Under the pieces are notes generated by a model, which was not told the origin of the DNA, made no database searches, and worked only from the letters and a program-made list of their open reading frames with translations. A DNA stretch of 12,928 nucleotides from Verrucomicrobiota bacterium (GTDB taxonomy: Bacteria; Verrucomicrobiota; Verrucomicrobiia; Verrucomicrobiales; Verrucomicrobiaceae). Of the stretch, positions 6,138 through 12,319 are shown in pieces (within the stretch, counting starts at the first letter, position 1; each line of letters starts with the position of its first letter). The translations under genes and the position numbers were made by a program. The stretch covers positions 1 through 12,928 of the forward strand of contig JAIOQF010000171.1 of the NCBI GenBank assembly GCA_021413535.1. Reading direction: 5' to 3'.

Positions 6138-7721
6138 ATGTGGCACCAAAATTCTCTCATGACCTCCGACAAACCTTTTGATGTTCATCCCGATGATCAA
6201 GTGCAGGCGATGAAGACCAGCATTTACAATCATCTGCTCTACACGCTGGCGCATGATCCCACCACCGCCCTCAAACCCCATTGGTGGTGGGCCACCTGCA
6301 TGGCCGTGCGCGACCGTGCGCTGGCCGAATCCTTCAAGATGATGCGAGCCCATCGCGAGAAGAATGTCCGCCGCGTGAACTACCTTTCGCTGGAGTATCT
6401 CATGGGCCGTCTTCTGGAAAATAATCTGCGCAACACGGGTCTCTATGAACCGGCTAAACAGGCACTGGAAGAAATGGGTCAGGACATTGATACCATCCTC
6501 AACAAGGAGCCCGACATGGGGCTTGGCAATGGTGGTCTCGGACGACTGGCTGCGTGTTTTCTCGATTCACTCAGCACGCTTGACCTCCCCGCCGTGGGTT
6601 ACGGCATTCACTATGAGTTCGGATTGTTCCGCCAGGAATTCGTCAATGGTCAGCAGACCGAGCAGCCCGACGCCTGGACGCGCAATGGCAACCCCTGGAA
6701 ATTCCGCCGCCCGGAATACAGTGTTGAAGTCCAACTGTTCGGCCATGTCACCCAGCGCTTTGATGACCTCGGCAACGCCCGTTACACTTGGGAACAGACC
6801 AAGAGCATCGTCGGCGTGCCCTGGGATATTCCGGTGATCGGCTACAAATCACACACCGTGAATTTTCTCCGTCTCTGGGAAAGTCATGCGTCCGATGAAT
6901 TCAATCTTCAGATTTTCAACGAAGGTTCTTATGTCGCCGCCATGCATGAGAAAGCCGCCGGAGAAACCATCTCCAAGGTGCTTTATCCCAATGACTCCAC
7001 CGAGAGCGGCAAGGAACTGCGCCTCGTGCAGCAGTATTTCTTCGTCGCCTGTTCTTTGAGCGACATCATCCGCCGCTACAAGCGCGACAATCAAGGCTGG
7101 GAAGCCTTCCCGGACAAAGTCGCCATCCAGCTCAACGACACCCATCCTGCAGTCGCCATCCCTGAGCTTATGCGTCTGCTGGTGGATATCGAGGGACTGG
7201 AGTGGACTCATGCCTGGAGCATCTGCCAGCGCACCTTCTCTTACACGAATCACACACTGCTGCCCGAGGCTTTGGAGACTTGGAGTGTGGTGTTGTTCGA
7301 GCGCATTTTGCCACGGCATCTGCAAATCATCTACCGCATCAACCAGCAGTTCCTCGAAAACGAAGTCGCCAAGAAATGGCCGGGCGACATCGCCAAGATG
7401 CGCGCGCTTTCGATCATCGATGAAAGCGGCAACCGCAAAGTCCGGATGGCCCACCTCAGCGTCATCGGGGGACATGCCACCAACGGCGTCGCCGCGCTGC
7501 ACACGCGATTGCTCCGCGAGAAGCTCTTCCCCGAGTTCAATGAACTTTATCCCGGGCGTTTCCTCAACGTCACCAACGGCATCACGCCGCGTCGCTGGCT
7601 CATGGTCTGCAATCCTGAACTGGCTGCGCTCATCACCGAGTCCATCGGCGATGGCTGGACCAAGAACGCGGACAAGCTGCGAGACCTGGAACGCTTCGCT
7701 GTGCAACCGGAATTCCAGTAG
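6138..7721 (+). CDS. glgP: Glycogen phosphorylase, N-terminal part up to an in-frame TAG
   Basis: GlgP cleaves alpha-1,4-glucan ends with phosphate to give glucose-1-phosphate. This 527-residue stretch carries the conserved N-terminal catalytic body: YLSLEYLMGRLLENNLRN, DMGLGNGGLGRLAACFLDSL, GYGIHYEFGLFRQ, QLNDTHPAVAIPELMR and NVTNGITPRRW. It ends EFQ followed by TAG at 7719-7721 (codon 528), yet the same frame continues with the remaining family sequence. A single substitution such as CAG or AAG to TAG would explain it. As written, translation would give a truncated enzyme without the PLP lysine. ATG 6138 is the first ATG; 6159 (MTSDKP) is an alternative start. No Shine-Dalgarno sequence is present at either. 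The gene is probably transcribed with rsmI. Confidence 0.9.
   Translation: MWHQNSLMTSDKPFDVHPDDQVQAMKTSIYNHLLYTLAHDPTTALKPHWWWATCMAVRDRALAESFKMMRAHREKNVRRVNYLSLEYLMGRLLENNLRNTGLYEPAKQALEEMGQDIDTILNKEPDMGLGNGGLGRLAACFLDSLSTLDLPAVGYGIHYEFGLFRQEFVNGQQTEQPDAWTRNGNPWKFRRPEYSVEVQLFGHVTQRFDDLGNARYTWEQTKSIVGVPWDIPVIGYKSHTVNFLRLWESHASDEFNLQIFNEGSYVAAMHEKAAGETISKVLYPNDSTESGKELRLVQQYFFVACSLSDIIRRYKRDNQGWEAFPDKVAIQLNDTHPAVAIPELMRLLVDIEGLEWTHAWSICQRTFSYTNHTLLPEALETWSVVLFERILPRHLQIIYRINQQFLENEVAKKWPGDIAKMRALSIIDESGNRKVRMAHLSVIGGHATNGVAALHTRLLREKLFPEFNELYPGRFLNVTNGITPRRWLMVCNPELAALITESIGDGWTKNADKLRDLERFAVQPEFQ
7719..7721 (+). other. In-frame amber codon inside glgP
   Basis: TAG interrupts an otherwise continuous 830-residue glgP frame from 6138 to 8630. 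Upstream reads ERFAVQPEFQ and downstream RFRAIKRLHKEKLTH, which together are a normal glycogen phosphorylase helix region. No base is gained or lost. It is a real nonsense mutation, a sequencing error or a recoded codon; the sequence alone cannot decide. Confidence 0.9.
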
Positions 7722-8630
7722 CGTTTCCGCGCCATCAAGCGCCTTCATAAAGAGAAGCTGACTCACACTGTCAAAGAACTCACTGGCTACGAGATCAGTC
7801 CGGACGCCATCTTCGATGTGCAGATCAAGCGTCTTCACGAATACAAGCGTCAGCATTTGAATTTGCTCCACATCATTGAGCTGTATCACAAGCTCCTCCA
7901 GGATCCGGGGCTCGACATCCAGCCGCGCGTCTTCATCTTCGCCGCCAAGTCAGCGCCCGGCTACTATCTCGCGAAGAACATCATCTACGCGATCAACGCC
8001 GTTGCGGAAAAAATCAATCACGACCCGCGCATCCTCGGCAAGCTGAAAGTGGTCTTCCTGCCGAACTACGGCGTCACTTTGGCCGAGCGCATCGTTCCTG
8101 CCGCCGATCTTTCAGAGCAGATTTCAACCGCCGGCAAGGAAGCCAGCGGCACCGGCAACATGAAGCTCTCGCTCAATGGCGCGCTCACCATCGGCACGCT
8201 TGATGGTGCGAACGTGGAGATCATGGAAGAGGTCGGCCAGGAAAACATCTTCATCTTCGGCATGACGGTGGAGGAGGTCGAGGCTCTTCACGCCAAGGGA
8301 TATAATCCTTGGGACGTCTACTGGAGTGATGGCGGTCTGCGCAATGCCATCGACTGGATCAGCAGTGATTTCTTCACCGGCAACGCCAGCGACTTCAAAC
8401 CGCTCCGCGGAAGCCTGCTCGATGGCGGGGATCCCTTCCTCGTGCTGGCTGATTACCGTGCCTACGCCGATTGTCAGGCCAAAGTGGACGCGGCTTATCG
8501 CGACACCGCCAACTGGACGAGAATGAGCATCCTGAACACCGCCCGCATGGGGAAATTCAGCAGTGACCGATCCATTCAGGAATACGCAGATAATATTTGG
8601 AAGCTTCCTCGGGTGGAGATCAATGCCTGA
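7722..8630 (+). CDS. glgP: Glycogen phosphorylase, C-terminal part with the PLP-binding lysine
   Basis: This is the continuation of the glgP frame directly after the TAG. It contains DVQIKRLHEYKRQHLNLLHI, a signature of the family, then FAAKSAPGYYLAK, FLPNYGVTLAERIVPAADLS and EASGTGNMKLSLNGALTIGT. In the last, the Lys (residue 676 of the full frame) would form the pyridoxal-phosphate Schiff base. The frame ends KLPRVEIN-A and TGA. If expressed separately, the first usable start is GTG at 7818, which would omit about 32 conserved residues and is unlikely to give an active protein. With the first part the total is about 830 aa, the normal family length, so nothing else is missing. The lesion therefore looks recent or suppressed. 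Confidence 0.88.
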   Translation, partial: RFRAIKRLHKEKLTHTVKELTGYEISPDAIFDVQIKRLHEYKRQHLNLLHIIELYHKLLQDPGLDIQPRVFIFAAKSAPGYYLAKNIIYAINAVAEKINHDPRILGKLKVVFLPNYGVTLAERIVPAADLSEQISTAGKEASGTGNMKLSLNGALTIGTLDGANVEIMEEVGQENIFIFGMTVEEVEALHAKGYNPWDVYWSDGGLRNAIDWISSDFFTGNASDFKPLRGSLLDGGDPFLVLADYRAYADCQAKVDAAYRDTANWTRMSILNTARMGKFSSDRSIQEYADNIWKLPRVEINA

Positions 8631-8678
8631 TCTGAATTTACGCCGAAAAGCTCGCGCTTGCCTGCGTGGTGAAATCCT

Positions 8679-8770
8679 ATTCAACACGGAGAGTTGCCTC
8701 CGGGGCAACTCGAATCCTTCGCAAAATGTTTAAATGATAGGACTGACCCCATTCCTGGATATTGTTAGGT
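8679..8770 (-). mobile_element. Putative REP/RAYT-related remnant abutting a half attC
   Basis: On the minus strand the segment reads ACCTAACAATATCC, then GGGGTCAGTCCTATCA (plus 8735-8750), then the hairpin at 8691-8711, then CTCCGTGTTGAATAG. From general knowledge, GGGGTCAGTCCTATCA-like sequences often lie next to REP-associated tyrosine transposase genes. The sequence that follows reads LRRIRVAPEATLRVE before a stop, which resembles the N terminus of such transposases (xLRVEY). ACCTAAC (8764-8770) is the R'' box of the lipoprotein cassette, but a matching arm and R' box are not seen; ATTCAAC at 8679 fits the letters but does not pair. I infer an attC interrupted or truncated by a REP-type element. 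This is tentative. Confidence 0.3.
8691..8711. repeat. Perfect 8-bp hairpin, REP-like
   Basis: GAGTTGCC (8691-8698) and GGCAACTC (8704-8711) pair around the loop TCCGG. It lies downstream of glgP, but no T-run follows on the plus strand, so it is a poor intrinsic terminator. It could still reduce read-through. Together with the adjacent 8735-8750 motif it looks more like a REP-type palindrome. Confidence 0.6.
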
Positions 8771-8774
8771 TCCG

Positions 8775-9284
8775 TCAATTTGCCTTCGGTTTGGGTTCGT
8801 CCGGGAGTCCTGTTTTCGGGCCCTGATTAATGAGGAACTCCAAGGTGTTCAACTTGCCAGAGGTGTCGTCTCGCCATTTTTGGTAAAGCTTGAATTGCTT
8901 TTCGTCGAGCAAAGCCTTAAATCTCTCATCCATTCGGCTCACGCACTCTTGCCGTTGGTCGTCTGTGATCTTGCCGCCTCCACGGACGTAGAAATCAAGC
9001 CAGTCATATACAAAGGCCCTCATACTATCGAGTGTGCCCGTCATTTGGTCGGGTCGGACCCGCGCAAGGTCGAATAGCTGGGCAGCAGAGTAGGAAACGT
9101 ACTTTGTGTCGTAGAACGCTCCAGCGCGCTGCTTGTAGAACGGATTGTCCTTGGCGAAAGAATTTTCGACTTCGACTGGTTCACGATTTACCGGGAACGT
9201 AAGGATCTTGGACTTTGGATGATCGGCGTCGCCCCCGCACCCATCCAAAATGAACACGGTCGCAATAAGCATCAAAGTCCGCAT
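8775..9284 (-). CDS. Cassette-encoded lipoprotein, unknown function
   Basis: I choose ATG at 9284, which gives MRTLMLIATVFILDGCGGDA, a short lipoprotein signal peptide with Cys at residue 17. A longer frame from 9314 would begin inside the attC site. The remaining ~150 residues are hydrophilic and include WLDFYVRGGGKITDDQRQEC and MDERFKALLDEKQFKLYQKW, the latter probably a helical hairpin. I do not recognise the family. The start is 14 bases from the cassette boundary (R' GTTAAAT, plus 9293-9299). The TGA stop is 4 bases before the R'' box ACCTAAC (8764-8770). It is the last cassette of the second array. Confidence 0.7.
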   Translation of the reverse strand: MRTLMLIATVFILDGCGGDADHPKSKILTFPVNREPVEVENSFAKDNPFYKQRAGAFYDTKYVSYSAAQLFDLARVRPDQMTGTLDSMRAFVYDWLDFYVRGGGKITDDQRQECVSRMDERFKALLDEKQFKLYQKWRDDTSGKLNTLEFLINQGPKTGLPDEPKPKAN

Positions 9285-9292
9285 AGTGAGGA

Positions 9293-9418
9293 ATTTAACG
9301 TCGAGGTGTGGCACCGGCTACTGGGAGCGCCACTCCGCAACAGGGTTAAAGGTTGTAGTCAAGAGGGTCATTTCGACTCGGAGCGGGTAGCCGGTTGTCC
9401 ACCACCGTCTTGTTAGCC
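9293..9418 (-). repeat. attC-like recombination site, 126 bp
   Basis: On the minus strand the site starts GGCTAACAAGACGG (R'' at plus 9412-9418) and ends with R' GTTAAAT (plus 9293-9299). The arms pair well: the left arm reads GGTGGTGGACAACCGGCTAC and the reverse complement of the right arm reads GGTGTGGCACCGGCTAC, sharing ACCGGCTAC exactly. R'' departs from RYYYAAC at one position (G for Y). The TAA stop of the upstream gene (9413-9730) is inside R''. Length and pattern match the 205-332 site. Confidence 0.78.
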
Positions 9419-9730
9419 GTTGGTTGCATCTTGGGTGACGAGTCGGCACTTGGACTCGATTTCGTCAAACTTGATGGTGAGGTAATAGCCCGAATAAATG
9501 TGAATCTGCCAGCGATCTTTTCTCGGAACAAAGTGCTTGTGAAGTCCCTTGTAGTTCAGCGGATCACAGCATGCCGCCGTAGCGCCACCGGGAGGTTCGA
9601 CCGAGACCCGAAACTGCTCGCCAGCCGGGAGCTTACGGTAGTGGCCACCAGTAAAAGGCGCTCGCCACTGAGTCATGGCGATCACGTCCACCTCGGAGAT
9701 AGCCTCCCAAATCTGTCCCTCGTGAATCAT
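9413..9730 (-). CDS. Cassette-encoded 105-aa protein coupled to a macro-domain gene
   Basis: The product begins MIHEGQIWEAISEVDVIAMT and is predicted mostly beta (YRKLPAGEQFRVSVEPPGG, WQIHIYSGYYLTIKFDEIE). It has two adjacent Cys in TAACCDPLNY. There is no signal peptide or membrane segment. I do not recognise the family. Its ATG overlaps the TGA of the macro-domain gene as ATGA (9727-9730), so translation is probably coupled and the two proteins are made together. Its TAA stop is within the following attC. A partner, substrate adaptor or toxin/antitoxin component for the macro protein is possible, but only context supports that. Confidence 0.7.
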   Translation of the reverse strand: MIHEGQIWEAISEVDVIAMTQWRAPFTGGHYRKLPAGEQFRVSVEPPGGATAACCDPLNYKGLHKHFVPRKDRWQIHIYSGYYLTIKFDEIESKCRLVTQDATNG

Positions 9731-10203
9731 GGAAAATCGTAAACGGTGACCGAAACATCATGCCTGGAAAGCTCGTCGTGAATAATCGGCTCAATCTCTG
9801 ACCAATCGCCTCCCGCGAGGCCGCACCCGATGCGTGGCATGTGGACGCTCGCAGCCAGCGATAGCGCGGACTCCCTCAATGCTTTCAGACAGCTGCGAAC
9901 AGCATCATAGCGGATCGGCGGAGTCCCGCCACGTCTCCTGATGTCCCTCTGGCCAATCATGTTCGCAACGGACAGGTTCTCTGCAACAGAAACGACCTGA
10001 ATCACGCCCAATCCAAAATCGTTCTGTTCGCGCTCCGCAAACCATCGCCGATAATCCGACTCGGGTTCCGGCCACCTGCGGGAGACTGCGACGACAAATC
10101 CCTTCCCCCAACCGCCGATGTCATTGCAGATGTGGGCGATGATCTTATGACCGTCTCCCACTGGGGCGGTTGCGTCGCCTGTTCTGTAGGTGATGTCGCG
10201 CAC
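9727..10203 (-). CDS. Macro-domain protein (ADP-ribose-binding/phosphatase type)
   Basis: The sequence VRDITYRTGDATAP, then KIIAHICNDIGGWGKGFVVA, VSRRWPEPE, VANMIGQ, PPIRY and MPRIGCGLAGGDWSEIEPII is a complete macro domain. AHICNDIGGWGKGF is the ADP-ribose-binding loop with its conserved Asn and Gly residues, and the GCGLAGG loop is the second ligand contact. Related proteins hydrolyse ADP-ribose-1''-phosphate or O-acetyl-ADP-ribose, or remove ADP-ribose from proteins. I place the start at GTG 10203, about 158 aa, because it lies just inside the cassette boundary (GTTAGCC, 10213-10219) and directly before the domain. The frame stays open to 10488, but that part would be antisense to the carA leader and looks non-coding. 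The gene is coupled by ATGA to the next one. Confidence 0.82.
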   Translation of the reverse strand: MRDITYRTGDATAPVGDGHKIIAHICNDIGGWGKGFVVAVSRRWPEPESDYRRWFAEREQNDFGLGVIQVVSVAENLSVANMIGQRDIRRRGGTPPIRYDAVRSCLKALRESALSLAASVHMPRIGCGLAGGDWSEIEPIIHDELSRHDVSVTVYDFP

Positions 10204-10212
10204 AATTTTTTC

Positions 10213-10271
10213 GGCTAACAGTTGGATCGCCGACGAATTTGTCAAATAACACGCGCGGGTGAATGTTATCC
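10213..10271 (-). repeat. 59-bp attC-like palindrome at the cassette/carA boundary
   Basis: The minus-strand ends are GGATAACA and TGTTAGCC, which pair over 8 positions with one mismatch. The exact centre has ATTTG/CAAAT. A second inverted pair, GTTGGAT (10221-10227) and ATCCAAC (10268-10274), overlaps it. R' (GTTAGCC) is one base off consensus and R'' (GGATAAC) two. The 59-bp length equals that of classical short attC sites. It may be a short or decayed attC, or the original insertion point. It also lies in the upstream region of carA. Confidence 0.4.
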
Positions 10272-10433
10272 AACATTTTTGCAGGAATATCACCCTATAG
10301 CCGACAGGGCGGGGAAGTGCGCCGCGGCCCTGCCGGGTTTCAGAGAGGAATGGCGTTGTGCAACCAGCGGCTGGCTCTGGCTTGTTACATTTGCCTTGCC
10401 CGTGCTGCCAAGCCGACGTATCGACGGACTTCA
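10272..10433 (+). promoter_or_regulatory. carA upstream/leader region, no gene seen
   Basis: This stretch separates the cassette boundary from carA and should hold the carA promoter and leader. I see no confident -35/-10 pair. Two small hairpins are visible: CAGGGC...GCCCTG (about 10307-10335) and CCAGC-G-GCTGG near 10365. No Shine-Dalgarno precedes carA. The open frame reading through it in phase with carA (from 10263) has no carA-family sequence and is not taken as coding. Confidence 0.35.
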
Positions 10434-11600
10434 ATGAGCAAAGCAATCCTCGCCCTGGAAGACGGGCGTCACTTTGAAGGCGAAGCATTCGGCGCGGCAG
10501 ACACCCGCACGGGTGAAATCTGTTTCAACACCTCCATGACCGGTTATCAGGAGGTGCTGACGGATCCATCGTATCGCGGGCAAATCGTGACCATGACTTA
10601 TCCGGAAATTGGGAACTACGGCATCAACCAGTTCGATAGCGAGAGCGCCGAGCCGCATGTCCGGGGGTTTGTCATTGAGGAACTCTGCGACACACCGAGC
10701 AACTGGCGCAGCGAGGAATCGCTCAACGATTATCTAAAGCGCTGGAATATTCCCGGCATCCAAGGCATCGACACCCGGGCGCTGACGAAGCATCTGCGCA
10801 CGCGCGGCGCGATGCGCGCCGTGATCACCAGCGGCACATCGACCGTAGCTGAAGCCGTGAAATTGGCCCAGGACAGCGCGCCGATGAGCGGCAGTGATTT
10901 TGTCAAAGAAGTGTCCGTGAAAAAAACTTTTCACTGGGACGAATCGAACACCGAGAGCTGTCGCTGGGGCATCCCGAATCCATCGCAGAACATCATCGCC
11001 GGACGCGACGGCGCCTTCGCCGCGCTGCCGCCCGCGAGGCACCGCATTGTGGCTTTTGATTTCGGCATCAAGCGCAACATCCTGCGCCGCTTGCGGCAGG
11101 AGGGCTTTGACGTGCAAGTCGTGCCCTCTACGACGAAAGCGGAAGATGCTCTGGCGCTCAAGCCCGACGGCATTTTCCTGAGCAACGGTCCGGGTGATCC
11201 GGCGGCGCTTGATTACATCCACGCCGAGGTGAAAAAGCTCGTCGGGAAGAAACCGATTTTCGCCATCTGTCTCGGCCACCAGATTCTCGGTCACTGCTTC
11301 GGCGGGAAAACATTCAAGATGAAGTTCGGCCATCGCGGTGCCAACCAGCCGGTCAAGGATCTCCGCAGTGGCCAGGTGGCCATCACCGCGCAAAACCATG
11401 GGTTCGCCGTGGACGACTCAGCCCTGCCTGCAAACGTCGAAGTCACGCATTTGAATCTCAACGACCAAACTGTCGAAGGCTTGCGCCACAAGGACTGGCC
11501 GGTTTTCAGCGTGCAATACCATCCCGAGGCAGCACCCGGCCCCCATGATGCCAGCTACTTCTTCAAGGAGTTCGCCGATTTGATTGAGGCGTCAAAGTAA
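10434..11600 (+). CDS. carA: Carbamoyl-phosphate synthase, small (glutaminase) subunit
   Basis: CarA hydrolyses glutamine and passes ammonia to CarB to make carbamoyl phosphate for pyrimidine and arginine synthesis in the cytoplasm. From ATG 10434 the product is 388 aa, the usual size. It starts MSKAILALEDGRHFEGEAFG, followed by TGEICFNTSMTGYQEVLTDP, SYRGQIVTMTYPEIGNYG and IPGIQGIDTRALTKHLRTRG in the N-terminal domain. The class I glutamine amidotransferase domain has ICLGHQILG with the nucleophile Cys279 and QYHPEAAPGPHD with His363 and Glu365. All catalytic residues are present. carB is not in the window. The upstream region was invaded by the cassette locus, which runs in the opposite direction. 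Confidence 0.95.
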   Translation: MSKAILALEDGRHFEGEAFGAADTRTGEICFNTSMTGYQEVLTDPSYRGQIVTMTYPEIGNYGINQFDSESAEPHVRGFVIEELCDTPSNWRSEESLNDYLKRWNIPGIQGIDTRALTKHLRTRGAMRAVITSGTSTVAEAVKLAQDSAPMSGSDFVKEVSVKKTFHWDESNTESCRWGIPNPSQNIIAGRDGAFAALPPARHRIVAFDFGIKRNILRRLRQEGFDVQVVPSTTKAEDALALKPDGIFLSNGPGDPAALDYIHAEVKKLVGKKPIFAICLGHQILGHCFGGKTFKMKFGHRGANQPVKDLRSGQVAITAQNHGFAVDDSALPANVEVTHLNLNDQTVEGLRHKDWPVFSVQYHPEAAPGPHDASYFFKEFADLIEASK

Positions 11601-11654
11601 CCCCGTCCATTCATCTTGCCACCTGCAGCGACCCCTGCTAAAGCTAATTTCGCA

Positions 11655-12203
11655 ATGCCTAAAATCCAACTCATCACTCAGGACGGCACCAAGCTGAAAT
11701 TTGAACTCAACGTGGATCGTGCAACGGTCGGTCGCGCTGAGGGCAACGACATCGTAGTGCCAGACAGCTCCGTCTCCAGTCGTCACGGTGAAATTCTGCT
11801 TAAGGGAGATGATATCGAAGTGGTCGATCTGGGCTCGACGAACGGCACCTATTTCGGCGGCGAACGCGTGGAGCGCGCCACCATCAAGCCGGGTGGAAAA
11901 TTCAAGTTCGGCAGTGTCGAAGGTTTATTGGTTGGTGAAGAGGTGACACCAGAAGTCGCCAAGGAGGAACCATCCAGCACTCATGCAGATGAGGAATCGC
12001 AATCATCCTGGAGCGGTGCGTCTGCCTCTGCCGCCATCATCGGTGGGCTGGGGGCCACGCCCTGCCCGACCAGCCTACGCAAGGGTTTCGGTCCCAAAGT
12101 GAAAAAAAAGGACAAGGTCGCCAGCATTTTCATCATGATTGGCGTCATTTCACTTCTGGTCTGTGCTGGCGCCATTTTTCTGATTTCTAGAATGGGCGAG
12201 TGA
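11655..12203 (+). CDS. FHA-domain protein with a C-terminal membrane anchor
   Basis: From ATG 11655 the product is 182 aa, starting MPKIQLITQDGTKLKFEL. A longer frame from a TTG at 11616 adds only low-complexity residues. Residues ~3-95 form a forkhead-associated domain with the phosphothreonine-binding signature: TVGRAEGNDI (Arg27), SSRHGEI (Ser42, Arg43, His44) and DLGSTNGTYFGG (Asn63). An acidic Ser/Glu-rich linker, a Gly/Pro stretch and a basic patch (KVKKKDK) follow. A single hydrophobic helix, ASIFIMIGVISLLVCAGAIF, lies near the end and should place the FHA domain in the cytoplasm. Such proteins bind Thr-phosphorylated partners of Ser/Thr kinases; no kinase gene is in the window. It starts 54 bp after carA, probably in the same transcript. 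Confidence 0.85.
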   Translation: MPKIQLITQDGTKLKFELNVDRATVGRAEGNDIVVPDSSVSSRHGEILLKGDDIEVVDLGSTNGTYFGGERVERATIKPGGKFKFGSVEGLLVGEEVTPEVAKEEPSSTHADEESQSSWSGASASAAIIGGLGATPCPTSLRKGFGPKVKKKDKVASIFIMIGVISLLVCAGAIFLISRMGE

Positions 12204-12319
12204 TTTTCACGGACCGCCCGTCGCCGAGGCTGGTAAAAAAATTGACCACGGGTCAACTCCTGCGACTCACCGCGCGCCATCTTACTTTTCACTTAACCCT
12301 TTTCACAGTTCACTTCTTC
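12204..12319 (+). promoter_or_regulatory. FHA gene-purA intergenic region with a short hairpin
   Basis: The 116 bp hold no gene. TTGACC-ACG-GGTCAA (12242-12256) is a perfect 6-bp hairpin after a run of seven A's. It might be an operator-like palindrome or a weak stem, but no T-run follows on the plus strand. I see no convincing promoter or Shine-Dalgarno sequence for purA. Confidence 0.3.

Noticed and set aside
6849..7889. 346-aa minus-strand ORF opposite glgP
   Set aside because: Antisense shadow of a conserved gene in GC-rich sequence; it runs across the amber position but shows no recognisable domain.
8691..8711. Intrinsic terminator for glgP
   Set aside because: The hairpin is good but there is no T-run on the plus strand after it; a REP-like reading fits better.
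10263..10433. In-frame upstream extension of carA (57 aa)
   Set aside because: CarA family proteins begin at the MSKAILALEDG stretch; the extension is Cys/Arg-rich without homology and starts in the palindromic region.
10204..10488. N-terminal extension of the macro-domain frame
   Set aside because: It would cross the cassette boundary, the carA leader and the carA start in antisense; no macro-family sequence lies in it.
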